Shown here piece by piece: positions 23,241 to 34,867 of a stretch of DNA of 64,000 nucleotides. Under the pieces are notes generated by a model that was not told where the DNA came from, searched no databases, and worked only from the letters and a program-made list of their open reading frames with translations. Positions within the stretch are counted from its first letter, which is position 1; every line of letters begins with the position of its first letter. Source of the stretch: Thinopyrum elongatum (Eukaryota; Streptophyta; Magnoliopsida; Poales; Poaceae); contig CM022302.1 of NCBI GenBank assembly GCA_011799875.1, positions 321,636,144 to 321,700,143 on the forward strand. Reading direction: 5' to 3'. The translations under genes and the position numbers were made by a program.

Positions 23241-23271
<31 letters not shown>

Positions 23272-26200
23272 TTACCTGGCTCTCACCTGGCCTGGCCCAG
23301 CACGGCCCAGCTGGCCGCTGCCAGTCCTCGTCTCCATCGTGCTAGTCGAACGCTGAGTGCATGCCCGACGCGCGTGCACGCACAGCGCGCCACGCGAGCT
23401 GCCTGCCTGTGTCCCCGGGACAGCGCGACGCCGTGAGTCTTCTCCTCGTTGCCGTCCTGATCAAGCCGGCCCTCTCATTCCTCCCCCTGCTCCCTCCTAC
23501 GCTCCCTTAATGCCATGGCCGAGACGCCCGCGAGCTCGCCGCCGCCATAGCCATGCCCACCGAGCTCCCCTCGCCTCCCCAACTTGTCTACAAGGTCCAC
23601 CGATGTCCGCCATTTCGCCTCGACCGAGCCCTGCGCGATCAGACGTCCTGCATTGCTGGCTACTCCGCCTTCTTCCTCCTCGGTCGCCGAAGATTGTACC
23701 CATCGATTTGCCACCGTCTCCGCCTCCCCCAGCTAACCGTCTGCCTCGTCCAACCCGCTGTGAGCTCCCGCATCGAAACCCCTAACCCCGTGGCCTATTT
23801 CTCGTCGTAGCCGTCACCCCCATGCTGACCGTAGCACGCCGTCGACGCAGCTTCGGTGACCATTTGGTCACCCCGGGGAGTCCAACGCATTCGTATTGTC
23901 CCGTATAGCATGCCTAGTGCAAAAACCCGCCCGTTTGCACGCCACAGCAGCTAACCCGTGGCCACCCCAGGCACGGCCACCGCCACCATCCGACGTGCCA
24001 TCAAGCTAGCTCTCCAACGCTCCTAGCCGCGCGTCATTTGGAGCATCACAGAGGAAACCCGAAGCACTTGAGCGCCGCTGACCTCGCCGGCGGGATTAGG
24101 TCGTTTTGACAAGTTTTGCCCCCCCTGTGTCTATGCCATGTGGGGCCAGGGTCTGGTTAATTTTTAGTTAGGGTTAATTTAACACTAATTAGCTCTCATT
24201 AGTGAATGAGCCACTAACCAGTGGGCCCCACTTGTCAGGTTTGACCAGGGGCAGCCCAGTTGACTTGCTGATGCTAGGCTGACCTCATGCTGACGTCATA
24301 ACCATTTTCTGGTGATTTTATATTTCAGAAATGATTTATAAAATCCAGAAAATTGTTTAAACTTCAAAAATTCATAGAAAATTAACGGAAGCTCAGAATG
24401 AAATAATTTATATATGAAAAATTATGAGAAAAATTCAAGGAATCCATCTGTAACATTTTCATTTACGAAAAACCAAATTATATTTGCTGTATAAGTGAAA
24501 ACGTCCAAATGACATTTAAAATGCTTCAATTGGAGTTTGCATTTGAACCCTTGGTTCAAATGGACTACATTGCACTTGTTGCTAGTTGCATTAGCACAAT
24601 CCACAGCATTATTGACATGTCATATTCATGCATCATATTGTTGCATTTGTTGTCTATTGATTGCCGGAACTGTCCTTCTCTATAGGCCCTGCTCCTGCGA
24701 GTGGCACTGAGCCCCTATCTGAGGAGCAGTACTACCCTGTTGATCCCCCAGGCAAGCAATCCCCCTTGATCATTCCGATACAACCCCACTCTCTTGTTCC
24801 TGCTCTCTTTTACTACATTAGGATAACAACGATTCAACTGTTACTTTCTGTTGCGGTAGTTGAACCCATTCCTCTGCATGACCTGTCATTGTCAAAGTAA
24901 ATAGTTAAAACCTCCTAGCATGATTAGGAGTTGCTTGAGCCCATGATGTGTTCTTATCCATGCCATTCTTACTATTGCTTAGAGTTGTGTCAGCTCTGAT
25001 TCATCTGGGATGGATTGGAGTGGTATGTTATGTCCTAATGTTGAGAGTTAAGGGTGTGAACCCGATTTGGTAAAGGTAGCGATGAGAGGCCATGTAGGAG
25101 TACATGGTGGGTTGTCTCATTGAGATCGTCCCTAAGAGCTGAGTTCTGTGTCCGTGGTCCAAGAACAGTTACTAATACTTAATTGACCCTCTTGACTTAT
25201 TAGCCGCCTTGCTATCTATCTAGGAGTTACAACTAGTTTCTGGTGTTTGTAGGATGTGCTAGGGGCCGTTCATAGCATCGCCCGACGGGGTGAGCTTGTT
25301 GTGGCAGGCATGAGGCACGGTGTACCAAGTGTCACCTGGATGGTGCTCTTGGGAACCCTGCTCTCATCGTTTGGGGCCGTGATAGAAACCTCGGCCGTAC
25401 TTCCTTTACGGACACAACCTCAAATAGGCGATAAGCCTGGACTAGAGTCTCGTGTGGTTAGTCAGGTCGTGGCCGACACCCTTGCCAGGCCTCCGCTTGA
25501 AGGTTGCTGAGATACATGTCGTGTACACGGTGATAAGTGGTGAGAGCATGTGTGAAGAAGTACACCCCTGCAGGGTTAATGATCTATTTGAATAGTCGCG
25601 TCCTCAGATATGGACTACTTGGAAAGCTACATTGTTCATAGACAACTTAAATGGATACTCGAAAATGCGGAAGATAAGCGTGAGTGCTATGGAAGGCCTT
25701 TCCGTATGGAGATGGGAATGGATCCATAGTTGAGTATTGATGTGGTTATTAGCTACTGGACTCGTGTGTGCTTTCTCACCTCAAATAGTTACTAGTAGTC
25801 GTAGTGCAGGATAGCCACTGAGTCAAAGCTGGCTCTGCTGCAGCGAAACCCCACAACACACTTCTTGATACTAATGCATGTATGATAGGATCTGATGTAA
25901 GTCTTGCTGAGTACATTTATACTCACGTTTGCTCAATTAAACTGTTGCAGAGGAGTTCCCCTATACTTCAGGTGGGTTCTATCTAGACGTCGATGATGAT
26001 GAGTAGCTTGTATTCCCAACTACGATCTTGCACCCTTGGGAGGGTTTGTAGATAGTCAGGCTTGCTAGCCATCTATATTTTCAGTTGTCTGTACTCAGAC
26101 AAGTTTTATGCTTCCGCTGGTTTGTATGACTTGTCTGTAGGGTCATGAGACCCCTGTTTGTAATAACATGCTATATATGGCTCTTCGGAGCCTTCTAAAT

Positions 26201-26768
26201 AAATACATAAGTTTGTAGAGTTATGTTGTGATGCCATTGTTGTATCTACACATATCGTGCATATTGTGTGTATGTTTCAAATGCATTGGTATGTGTGGGG
26301 TCCGACACCTAGTTGTTTATTCTTGGTAGCCTTCCTTATGGGGAAATGTCTCCCAGTGCTTCCACCGAGGCATGGTAGTTCACTACTGCTCCGGAGCACT
26401 TAGGTTGGCCAGCATGTACCCTTCTTCGTTCCTGCGTCTGTCCCTTCGGGGAAATGTCACGCATTGTTCAATTAAGTCCACGTAGCTTGCTACGACTTGG
26501 GTTAATACGTTGATGACCGACACATTCGTTGCTGGGTTATGTATGCCTGTCCCTGTAAGTTTGTGCCACCTTGGGTTTACGACTAGTCATGTCGGCCCGG
26601 TTTCTTTGTCATAGGATGCTAGCGACACAATCATATACATGAGCTAAAAGGCGCAAACGGTCCCGGCCATGGTAAGGCTGCAGGCGTGGGAATACCATGC
26701 GTGAGGCCGCAAAGTGATATGATGTGTTACAGGTTAGACTTGTGTGACTTAGGATCGAGGTCCCGACA
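22803..26768 (+). repeat. Element T 5' LTR, about 4 kb
   Basis: It starts TGTCACATCCCTAGTTCTGG and is taken to end at GGTCCCGACA, just before a degenerate primer site. The first 1.35 kb can be followed in the 3' LTR copy (60418-64000, after removing F), which confirms the start and identity. The end is inferred from the TGTC...GACA ends and the primer site, since the other copy runs out of the window. I see no gene; plus frames such as 23357-23785 lie in a GC-rich transcribed-looking part. Confidence 0.75.
23241..23271. repeat. (AG)n microsatellite in element T 5' LTR
   Basis: About 13-15 AG units lie in a purine-rich tract. The same site in the 3' LTR (about 60860-60875) has only about five units. 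Confidence 0.9.
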
Positions 26769-26790
26769 GCGTTGATATCATAGCCTGACT
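26769..26790 (+). other. Element T primer-binding site, degenerate
   Basis: TTGATATCATAGCC begins two or three bases after the inferred LTR end. It differs at two places from TTGGTATCAGAGCC, which pairs with the 3' end of initiator tRNA-Met in many chromoviruses. Confidence 0.55.
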
Positions 26791-27204
26791 GACTATAGGA
26801 TTACCTAGGCAAACTGGTTGAAGTCGAGTCTAGAAATGCGTTAGTTATGCAGGGGAATTGATTGTGGAAGGGAACGTAAGGCTCTTTTTACTCCTTATAC
26901 CTTATGTCATCCTATCTTTCCTACAGGGTTAAGGAACTAGGCTTTCTCTTCTATCTATCAGGATCACAAGTTACTATTTCGTAGGGTCATAGGATTGGTT
27001 GATCAGAGTCATATTCCAGTTTTTGAGTACTTCCTGTGTAGTTGATTAGTATTATCACAGAACCTTGATTGATGATGTCGAGTTGTTGCACTACCCCTTT
27101 TCTTGCAAGATGTCTCATGTGTTGAGCATTTTACTGCCGTTATGCTGCCCAAATTATCCTAGAATCTTAGAGTTACTAATGCGTTTACATTACCCCTATT
27201 TCAG
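26791..27204. other. Element T 5' leader
   Basis: No gene is visible between the primer site and the upstream ORF. This is the expected untranslated leader. Confidence 0.5.
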
Positions 27205-27978
27205 ATGGCCTCTCGCATTCCTTCACAGGTGGTCCGTTTGACTAGGTGCATCAGTGTACCGGGTCACACGACCATGTTGGTACACCTCATGGATGAGGTT
27301 GGCTACCACTGGTATCCCCAGTATACCGTGGTAGAGCAGTACAGAGATTTTAATCAAAGTCAGTACCTCTGTACCGTCAGGATCTTTCCCTCAGACATCG
27401 GAGTCACGGAGCCTTCGCACTAGTCGTTTGGTGTGGGAGTCACGATAGACATGGCTGTATAGGATCCAGCCTATTCTCTATTGACTATACTTCGAGCTAT
27501 TCACCCCTTGCTACAGAACACAGAGTTCAGATATGTTTCATCTTCGAATCCAGGTGAAGAGTGCTATTTCACGGGCCTCTACACTGAGTCTTACTTTGAG
27601 GAGCAGCGGATCCAGACCCTCACCCAGCTGCTAGAGGACAGGGACCGCGAGGTCCGTGCCTTCCACATGGAACTCTACACCACCCGAGACCGTCACTCGT
27701 CAGCTCTGCTACAGCATGCACCTGCCATTCAGTCGGGTTATCACGATATGGGTGTGTTGTACCCAGAGTGGACTCACATGCCAGCTCGCGTTGCTTGGCC
27801 AAAGGTGGGAGGCATCACCCCTCCGCGTGGACCTCGTTTACCACCACATGTGGGACCAAGGCCACACTCAAGCTCATTTGAACCTCAGAATCCCCAGGCT
27901 GGCCTGTTTCCAGATCCCCATGTGGAGCTTCCGGGTTACGGTGTTAACCCTCATGGGACCTTCTACGGAGTTGACTGA
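27205..27978 (+). pseudogene. Element T upstream ORF (pre-gag protein of unknown function)
   Basis: A single frame of about 257 codons runs from MASRIPSQVVRLTRCISVPG to a stop at 27978. Only two in-frame stops occur, at about 27421 and 27463. The N-terminal 70 residues are compact and hydrophobic (MLVHLMDEVGYHWYPQYTVV). The middle has a helical region (RIQTLTQLLEDRDREVRAF), and the C-terminal third is rich in Pro, His and Gly. It lies 350 bases before gag in another frame. I recognise similar reading frames before gag in wheat chromoviruses but know no function or named domain. The clean frame suggests a real gene before decay. Confidence 0.6.
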
Positions 27979-28328
27979 GACCGACAATGGTCTGGAGTAG
28001 AGTAGTAGCGGTTGTATCCCCACGGTCCTACGTGATCTGTGGGATAAGACTAAGGTGTGTACCGTGTTCCGGAGGCGTATATAAATAATGTATAGGAGCT
28101 TGGAATGCCTCTGATAAGATGTATCATCCTTCACCGTAGTTTGTACTTCAGTTTGGGCTTGTACTAAACTATGTTATGGTGTGTACGACCGATGGTGTAT
28201 ATATGGAAGTTTGCTTTTACCATGTTGTACATATGTTCCTCTCTACATTCCATAGATGTCCATTACTTTCTGCATCCTTATGTTGAAGTTGATGCCATCC
28301 TTGTCTAAACCATGGTTTTCTTTCCAGG

Positions 28329-29399
28329 TTGGTGAACACCCGTAGCACACCCGCTACCACCCATGAGCAGGGTGAGGGTAGTGGGGCCAGGGATGGGAAC
28401 CTTCCCCATCCACCCTCCCTCGCAGAGGTCATGCTCCAGACAGAGAGAAACAAGCGTGAGACTAACCGCTTGTTGGAGCGTATAGAGCAGAACACCGCTT
28501 TCCAGCGCAATGCGGTGGTGTCCATCCACGACTTTATCAGATTGCAGCCACCTATTTTCCAACACTCAGTGAAGCCACTTGATGTTGATGACTGGCTCTG
28601 TAGCATCACTAATAAGCAGCATTATGTGAATGTAGCTGAAGGTGACAAGGTCACCTATGCTACCTATCACTTGGAGGGTCCCGCCAGTCAGTGGTGGGCC
28701 AACTATGAGGCCATGATTCCAGCTGGCCAGATTCCTACCTGGAGAGACTTCACTGAGGCGTTTCGTGAGCATCACATCCCTCATGCCCTCATGGACCGCA
28801 AGAGGGAAGACTTCTGTAATCTTATTCAGGGCAAGATGACCATTGTTGCTTATAGCAGAGAGTTTGCGAATCTTGCTCGCTATGCTTTAGAGGAGGTGTC
28901 TACGGATGCCAAGAAGCAGGCCAGGTTCAGGAAGGGGCTCAACCCTGAGTTGTGCCGTGAGCTTCACTTACACGTCTGTGCTACCTTCCAGGGTCTTGTG
29001 AACAAGGCCATTAATGCTGAGACAGGACAGGCTACCTATGAGGCGTCTCACAAGCATTCACGTGATAATGGTTCCTCTTTTGGTTCGGGCTCTCAAAAGT
29101 GCCGGATCTGGGTGCCTAACACCGCTCTTCCACCGCGTTACACACCGAGGCCATCCTATGTGGCGCCTCCCCCAGTTCAGTAGTACCCACCGCCCAGGCA
29201 GTATGGTGGACCGCCTACCAATGTGGGTCCACGTCCTTCCTCCGTTACTTGCTTCAAGTGCGAAGGGCCAGGCCACTATGCATGTGGTTGCACCCAGGAC
29301 AACTCTGCTCCACCCCCTTCCGAGAAGTCTGTTAGTCGCGGTAAGCCAACAGGCAAGGCGTTCTACGTCAAGCCAGCTGCCACAAGACATGGTCAGGTG
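28329..29399 (+). pseudogene. Element T Gag
   Basis: The frame starts MVNTRSTPATTHEQGEGSGA at 28329, the usual opening for this lineage. Residues about 35-60 form a coiled helix (TERNKRETNRLLERIEQN). A gag core follows with DDWLCSITNK, ATYHLEGPASQWWANY and FTEAFREHHIP. After a single stop at 29181-29183 the frame continues to a CCHC zinc knuckle (CFKCEGPGHYACGC, spacing CX2CX4HX4C) that is intact near residue 310. Apart from the stop the reading frame is preserved. Gag would form the particle and bind element RNA. Confidence 0.8.
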
Positions 29400-29860
29400 A
29401 ACCACGTTTCAGCCGAGGAAGCTTTTGATGATCCTAACGTCGTGCTTGCTACGCTCCTTGTTAGTTGTCATCCAACATCCATTCTTTTTTATACTGGACC
29501 ATCTCATACGTTCATTTCTGAAAGCTATGCACGCTTACACAACATGTGATTTTGTGATATGCCTGCTCCACTAGTCATTCAAACTCCTGGTTCTAAGTGG
29601 CAAACTTCTAGTGTTTGCCATGGAAATGAAATTCTTGTCGATAGACTTGTATTCCTTGCATCACTTATAGCTCTCAAGTCTTCAGACATTAACATCATCT
29701 TGGGTATGGACTAGATGTCAGCTCATTATGCCAAGATTGATTGCTTCACTAGGTCCGTTCAGCTTACACATCCATCTCGCAAGATAGTTACTGTCTCCAC
29801 TAGAGTTGCAAAGCGTCAGCTCTATTCACTTAATGCCAGTCCTCTCACAGACCTTGAAGA
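29400..29860 (+). pseudogene. Element T aspartic protease, active site changed
   Basis: In frame with Gag, the segment from NHVSAEEAFDDPNVVLATLL leads to the active-site strand ILFYTGPSHTFISESYARL. Related chromovirus proteases have DSG or DTG there, so the catalytic aspartate is replaced by tyrosine (codon TAT near 29490). Further stops follow at about 29547 and 29713. The later block INIILGMD fits the normal hydrophobic-Gly motif near the protease C-terminus. It would have cut the Gag-Pol precursor; it cannot now. Confidence 0.65.
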
Positions 29861-31200
29861 TATCCTGGTAGTCTGTGACTTTCTGCATGTCTTTCCAGAG
29901 GAACTGCCAGGCATTCCACCTGACAGGGATATGGAGTTTGTCATAGGTCTCATTCCAGGAACCGCCCCAATTTCTAGGAGACCTTACAAGATGGCACCCT
30001 TAGAGCTAGCTGAGCTTAAGAAGCAGCTTGATGAGTCCTTGCAAAGGGTTTCATCCGTCCTAGTTCTTCTCCTTGGGCTTGTCCCATCCTCTTCGTCAAG
30101 AAGAAGGATGGAATGGATCGGATGGTTGTAGATTATCGTCCCATTAATTTGTTCACGATAAAGAACAAGTATCCGCTCCCCAGGATCAACGACCTGGATG
30201 ATCAGCTCCTGGATCCTCAGTCTTATCTAAGATGGATTTGAGGTTAGGTTATCATCAAATCAAGATCAGAAATGGAGACATTCCTAAGAAGGCTTTCATT
30301 ACTCGTTATGGCCAGTACGAGTACACCGTTATGTCCTTCAGTCTAACCAATGCTCTAGCCACATTCTCCCGCTTGATGAACTCGATCTTCTTGGAGTACT
30401 TGGATAAGTTCGTCGTGGTTTACCTTGATGACATACTTATTTACTCGAAGAATGAGGAAGAGCATGTAGAACATCTTAGACTTGTGCTAGAAAAACTATG
30501 AGAGCACCGCCTTTATGCCAAGTTCTCCAAGTGTGAATTTTGGTTGCCGGAAGTGACCTACCTAGGCCACGTGATTTCTAGTAAGGGCATTGCTGTCAAC
30601 CCCGAGAGAGTTTAGGCTGTTCTTAATTGGACTCTGCCTGAATCAGTCAAGCAAGTTAGGAGTTTCCTTGGTCTAGCAAGCTACTGTCGCCGCTTTGTTG
30701 AGAACTTCTCCAAAGTGGCCAAGCCTCTCACCAAACTTCTCAAGAAAGATACAAAGTTCGAGTGGACCCCACAGTGCGAGATTAGTTTTCAGGAATTGAA
30801 AAGACGCCTGACTTCTGCTCCTGTGCTTGTGCCACCAGATTTCTCTAAGGACTTTGTTATCTACTGTGATGCTTCACGACAGGGACTAGGTTTAATACTT
30901 ATGCATTATCGTCATGTGATTGCCTACGCATCTCGACAGTTGCGTCCACATGAGGATAAATATCCTACACATGATCTAGAGCTTGTAGTCGTAGTCCATG
31001 CACTTAAGACATGGCGACATTACCTTCTTGGTAATCGGTGTGAGATTTACACCGATCACCAGAGTCTCAAGTATATCTTCACCCAGACGGATCTAAATCT
31101 TAGGCAGAGATGTTGGGTGGAGTTGATCACAGCTTACGACGTAGGCATAACCTACACCCCAGGCAAGGCCAATGTCATGGCTGATGCGCTGAGTCGTAAG
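29861..31200 (+). pseudogene. Element T reverse transcriptase and RNase H
   Basis: The frame of Gag reaches [17 protein letters not shown] and [10 protein letters not shown] shift near 30030 moves to a frame with [17 protein letters not shown], and another near 30222 to [13 protein letters not shown], which holds the first catalytic Asp. The catalytic YLDDILIYS is intact (about 30422-30448). Stops occur at about 30499 and 30613. RNase H follows with [47 protein letters not shown] and [11 protein letters not shown], the D-E-D-D pattern of gypsy RNase H. The order RT then RNase H directly before integrase is standard for Ty3/gypsy. Confidence 0.8.
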
Positions 31201-32115
31201 TCCTATTGCAACAATGTCATGTTGCAACAAGGACAACCACTTCTCCATGAGGAATTTCATAAGCTTAACCTTCACATTGTTCCTCATGGCTATCTTTCTA
31301 CACTGGTGGCGAATCCTACCCTTGAGGATCAGATCATAGCGGTCCAGCTGTATGATTCGGGTATAAACCGGATCAAGAAGAACATTAAGAAGTGAGTTGC
31401 TGGTAGCTTTTCTGTAGATGATCGAGATGTTGTTTTCTTTGAGAATCGCTTGGTGGTTCCCAAGAGCCAACATCTTCGGGAGTTAATCCTAAAGGAGGCT
31501 CATGAATACCCTCTCATGATTCATCCCGGTAGTACTGAAATGTATCAAGACCTATGCCAGAGGTTCTGGTGGACTAGGATAAAGAGAGAAATCGCCGAGT
31601 TCATTGCCAACTGTGACGTCTGTCGTCGCATTAAGGCAGAGCATCAGAGGCCTGCTGGAACCCTTCAGCCTTTAGCTATTATTGAGTGGAAATGCGAGAA
31701 GGTTGGTATGGAAATCATCACCGGCTTTCCCAGGACCAAGAAAGGGAATAATGCTATCTTCATAGTCATTGATCGTCTTTCCAAAGTGGCTCATTCCTAC
31801 GTGTTCGAGAGAGTATCACCGCTAGTCAGCTCGCTGACTTATATATTTCTCGAATAGTGTCACTCCATGGTGTTCCACTAGAGATCAATTCTGACCGTGG
31901 TAGTCTCTTCACTTCTCATTTTTGGGAGAGCTCCAAGACTGCCATGGGAACCCATCTTTCCTTCAGTACCGATTTCCACCCTCACTCAAGTGGTCAGGTG
32001 GAAAGGGTTACCAAATTCTTAAAGACATGCTTAGAGCTTGCGTTATCTCATTCGGTATGGATTGGGAGAAATGCCTTCCTTTCGCTGAGTTTGCTTATGA
32101 CAATAGCTACCAATC
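31201..32115 (+). pseudogene. Element T integrase, N-terminal and core part
   Basis: The HHCC-type zinc-binding part is visible (HPGSTEMYQDLCQRFWW, then NCDVCRRIK). The core begins KVGMEIITGFPRTKKGNNAI. In relatives the residue after GM is the first catalytic Asp of D-D-35-E; here it is Glu. The second Asp (NSDRGSLFTSHFW) and the Glu (GQVE) remain. Stops lie at about 31393 and 31855, with frameshifts near 31855 and 32000. The frame is cut after NSYQS by element D at 32116 and resumes at 59789. Integrase joins element cDNA to the genome. Confidence 0.75.
32111..32115. repeat. Target-site duplication of element D (left copy)
   Basis: CAATC at 32111-32115 is repeated exactly at 59784-59788. Joining across one copy restores the integrase reading (SYQS followed by SLKKAPYE), which confirms the boundaries of a 27.7-kb insertion. 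Confidence 0.95.
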
Positions 32116-33067
32116 TGTCAGTGCAACAAAGAGGTGTGTTTGCTGACCTGACTTATGCACCGGCGTACGACCGCCCATACATCGAGCACCAAGACATGGT
32201 ACAAGATTAGCTAGAGAAACCACTCTTCATGGGACCAAGGAGTGCATTAAGTAAACCAAAGTGACCAGAGAATATCCCCAGTAAGGCCTCCCTTGCCGGG
32301 AAGGCAAGCCCGGCAGGGTCGAGGCCACGCCTGGGGCCAAGTCCAAACCGCTCCGGCAAGGTTCCCGGGGCTGCCAAGACAACAAGACAAAGCCCCGGCA
32401 GGCTCTGTGCTGGCAAGCCTCTACCAAAACGCCACCACTCCACCTCATCGCACGCCAATCACTAATCAGTGCGGTGTCGAGCTCACAAGTGGCTGGGTGG
32501 ATCTTGTCGAGTACGTGGCAACCTACTGGAGTAGAGATTAACTTTATTGACACACGTCCTGATGGCGTGTCATGCTAATAAGAGGTAGATGGATAAGCGG
32601 CGCCGCAGTCTTGCCGGGCTTCAACCTCAGCATGACACCTAGCAGTGCATTTAATGCATTTTGTCCTAACTGCCAGAGTTAGGTATGATAACACTGTTAG
32701 CTATCTAATCAAGCCGTAATGACTGTTTTGCCACTATGGTCGCCCCTTGAGCTATAAAAGGAGGCCCGAGGCAACCGAGCAAAGGGTTCAAATCCTTGAT
32801 CCCTCAGCACTTGTACGCGCATAGCTGCTCTCCCCGAGGCACACTTGCCGGGCTTGATCGCTCCGTGTCTTCATGTTCCTCCAGATCAATCCACCATAGC
32901 AGGAGTAGGGTTTTACGCAGCAAAGCGGCCCGAACCTGGGTAGAAGAGAGAGTAGTCCATCGCCGTGCTGTCCTATTGTTTCTGCTCTTTGTGCAATGTG
33001 ATCGTCCCCCCGTCGAACCACAAAGGGGCAACTATGCCCCATAGGTTATCGTGCATTCCCCACGACA
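32116..33067 (+). repeat. Element D 5' LTR
   Basis: It starts TGTCAGTGCAACAAAGAGG and ends CCCCACGACA. A TATA box CTATAAAAGG is at 32752-32761. It is clearly related to the LTRs of A and F, sharing the GAACCTGGGTA and CCACAAAGGGGC blocks near the end. Confidence 0.9.
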
Positions 33068-33092
33068 TCTTTGGCGCGCCAGGTAGGGGACT
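33068..33092 (+). other. Element D primer-binding-site region
   Basis: TTTGGCGCGCCAGGTAGGGG starts three bases after the LTR end. The same motif with two changes follows the 5' LTR of A, and a looser version follows that of E (45117). Confidence 0.7.
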
Positions 33093-33154
33093 TCACTTGC
33101 GTGAATCTGAAGCAATAACTAGCGCGTTGATCTTCATCGCCTTCTGCATCATCA

Positions 33155-34118
33155 ATGGCTCCCAAGAAGAAGAGCGGTGCGGTGGCGCAACCCTCCGCTT
33201 CGAAGGCCCCTTCACCCGCGGCTGCGGGCGCCGCTGGCGCTGTGGCCACGACGGGTGGAGTGGGCACCGCGAGCAGCGCGGTTACCGCAGTCGGTGCGAC
33301 TGTCGCCCCCACCATAGTTGGAGCAGGAACTGCGGCCACTAGGGGTACCAGCTCCCTCATCCTCCCGGCGAGCACGCTCACGCCGGTGCGGGTCATGGTG
33401 ATGCTCAGCCTCACCTTCCCACCCCAGGGAGCGCAACCAGCGTAGTGGCGACGCCCGGTCTGGAGCAAGCCATGACCCTCTGGCTGAGCCAACCAGTGGG
33501 GCGATGTCAAGACACTCACTCCGTCCCACGCAGAGCGAGCGTGACAAGACCCCGAGCGGCGGCGTCGACCCGCAATGACCGCGTCCGCCCAGAAAGGGCC
33601 CAGCTGAGCAGGAGCTTGGCCACCGGGATCAACATCAGCCACACCAGACTACCCTTGTGATTGGTCCAAGGCAGCGAGAGCACAACGACGCTCCTTCTGG
33701 TTCCACCAGGAGTCGAGTGACGTCGCGCTCCACTTCCCACGCCATGCCAGGGATAGTGGCCAAAGCAATGGCGAGGGATCAGCTACTGCTGAACTTTCCC
33801 CCCAGCAGCAGACAAAATGGACGAGTGGAGAGCCACCATCCAAAGCCTCATCAGATTTCCTGAAGCCAACAAGTCGCAGCGCGTGGAATCTTCACGACGC
33901 CCGTAGGCGACAACGACAGCCCATGGTGGTGGCCACGCGGAGAGGACTGCACCCACGGTGCAGTTCCCTCCGTGGCAACCCACCCAGGAGCAAGCACGGC
34001 GGGTGCAGCAAACACAGCATGTTGAAGAGCATGACGAGATACCAATGGCCTCGTCAGATCCGCAGCTCCAGCAAGGTCAATGCCAAGTATTCACTAATGC
34101 AGGATGCTGCTAAAGCGA
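33155..34118 (+). pseudogene. Element D Gag, N-terminal part
   Basis: The ATG at 33155 opens MAPKKKSGAVAQPSASKAPS, a basic start followed by an Ala/Gly/Thr/Val low-complexity region of about 60 residues. A stop at about 33443 and later frameshifts break it, and the remaining N-terminal gag is spread over several frames to about 34118. There the CACTA-like element G is inserted. The gag core lies beyond G at 42465. Confidence 0.6.
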
Positions 34119-34860
34119 CACTACGATCAGAGACCCTTTGACGAAACTGTGTGTGATGCATTAATCGCAAACGGTGATGTAAAAAAACCATCAAAAAAGA
34201 TGCAAAACATTTGCGATGGCGGTATCAAACATGGTTCAGATTTTAGTTGTGTGTGCGATGCTGGGCATACGGTTGATCCATACGAACTGTTTGCGATTAG
34301 ACAGAACAACAGAAACGGGCAGCCATATCAATGTGTGTGCGATATACGGCATACAGTTTGCTCTGATGAACTCTTTGCTATTAGGGAAAGCAACAGAAAT
34401 GGTCAGCCAGATCAAGGTGTGTGTGATATATGGCATACGGTTCACTCGAATGAACTGTTTTTTATTAGGGAAGAGAACAGAAACGGTTCAACTTAACAAG
34501 ATGTGTGTGATACACGGCAAACAGGTCTATAATCAGAAATGTGTGGGAAGACCGAGAACAACACAGACGATTCCTGTTAACAAGCTGTGTGTGTTGTGAG
34601 CAAACGATTGCTGGTATACAATTGTCAGTGATTGATGAAATCATCACCGATGGGTTCCATTGTTTAGTCTGTGTGCGATGTGATTTGCTTTGTCCGCACA
34701 ACATCTACGCTCTGTCTACAGAGCATCAACATATATACTTAAAAAGACAGCATTGCAAAACCAAATTAAGCATACAATTACACAAGTGACTACACACATA
34801 ACATTTCCACACACCAAAGTAAGCAACTACATGCATAATAAACTAGGAGAAACAAGCATC
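34119..34860. repeat. Element G left subterminal region with 84-bp tandem repeats
   Basis: The block GAACTxTTTGCxATTAGxxA recurs at 34284, 34368 and 34452, an 84-bp period, each with a GTGTGTGxGATAxxxGGCATACGG core. Because 84 is divisible by three, a 130-codon plus frame (34104-34496) stays open across it; I treat that frame as an artefact of the repeat. Single cores continue to about 34600. Confidence 0.75.
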
Positions 34861-34867
34861 TAATGAA

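Noticed and set aside
23357..23785. 142-codon Pro/Arg-rich plus frame in T's 5' LTR
   Set aside because: It lies in a GC-rich part of the LTR, is not conserved as a frame in the 3' LTR copy and has no domain.
26295..26310. Alternative end of T's 5' LTR at GGGGTCCGACA
   Set aside because: No primer-site-like sequence follows, while GGTCCCGACA at 26768 is followed by a degenerate TTGGTATCAGAGCC.
34104..34496. 130-codon plus frame with Cys/His and NRNGQP repeats
   Set aside because: It is produced by 84-bp subterminal DNA repeats and begins outside element G; no protein family fits.
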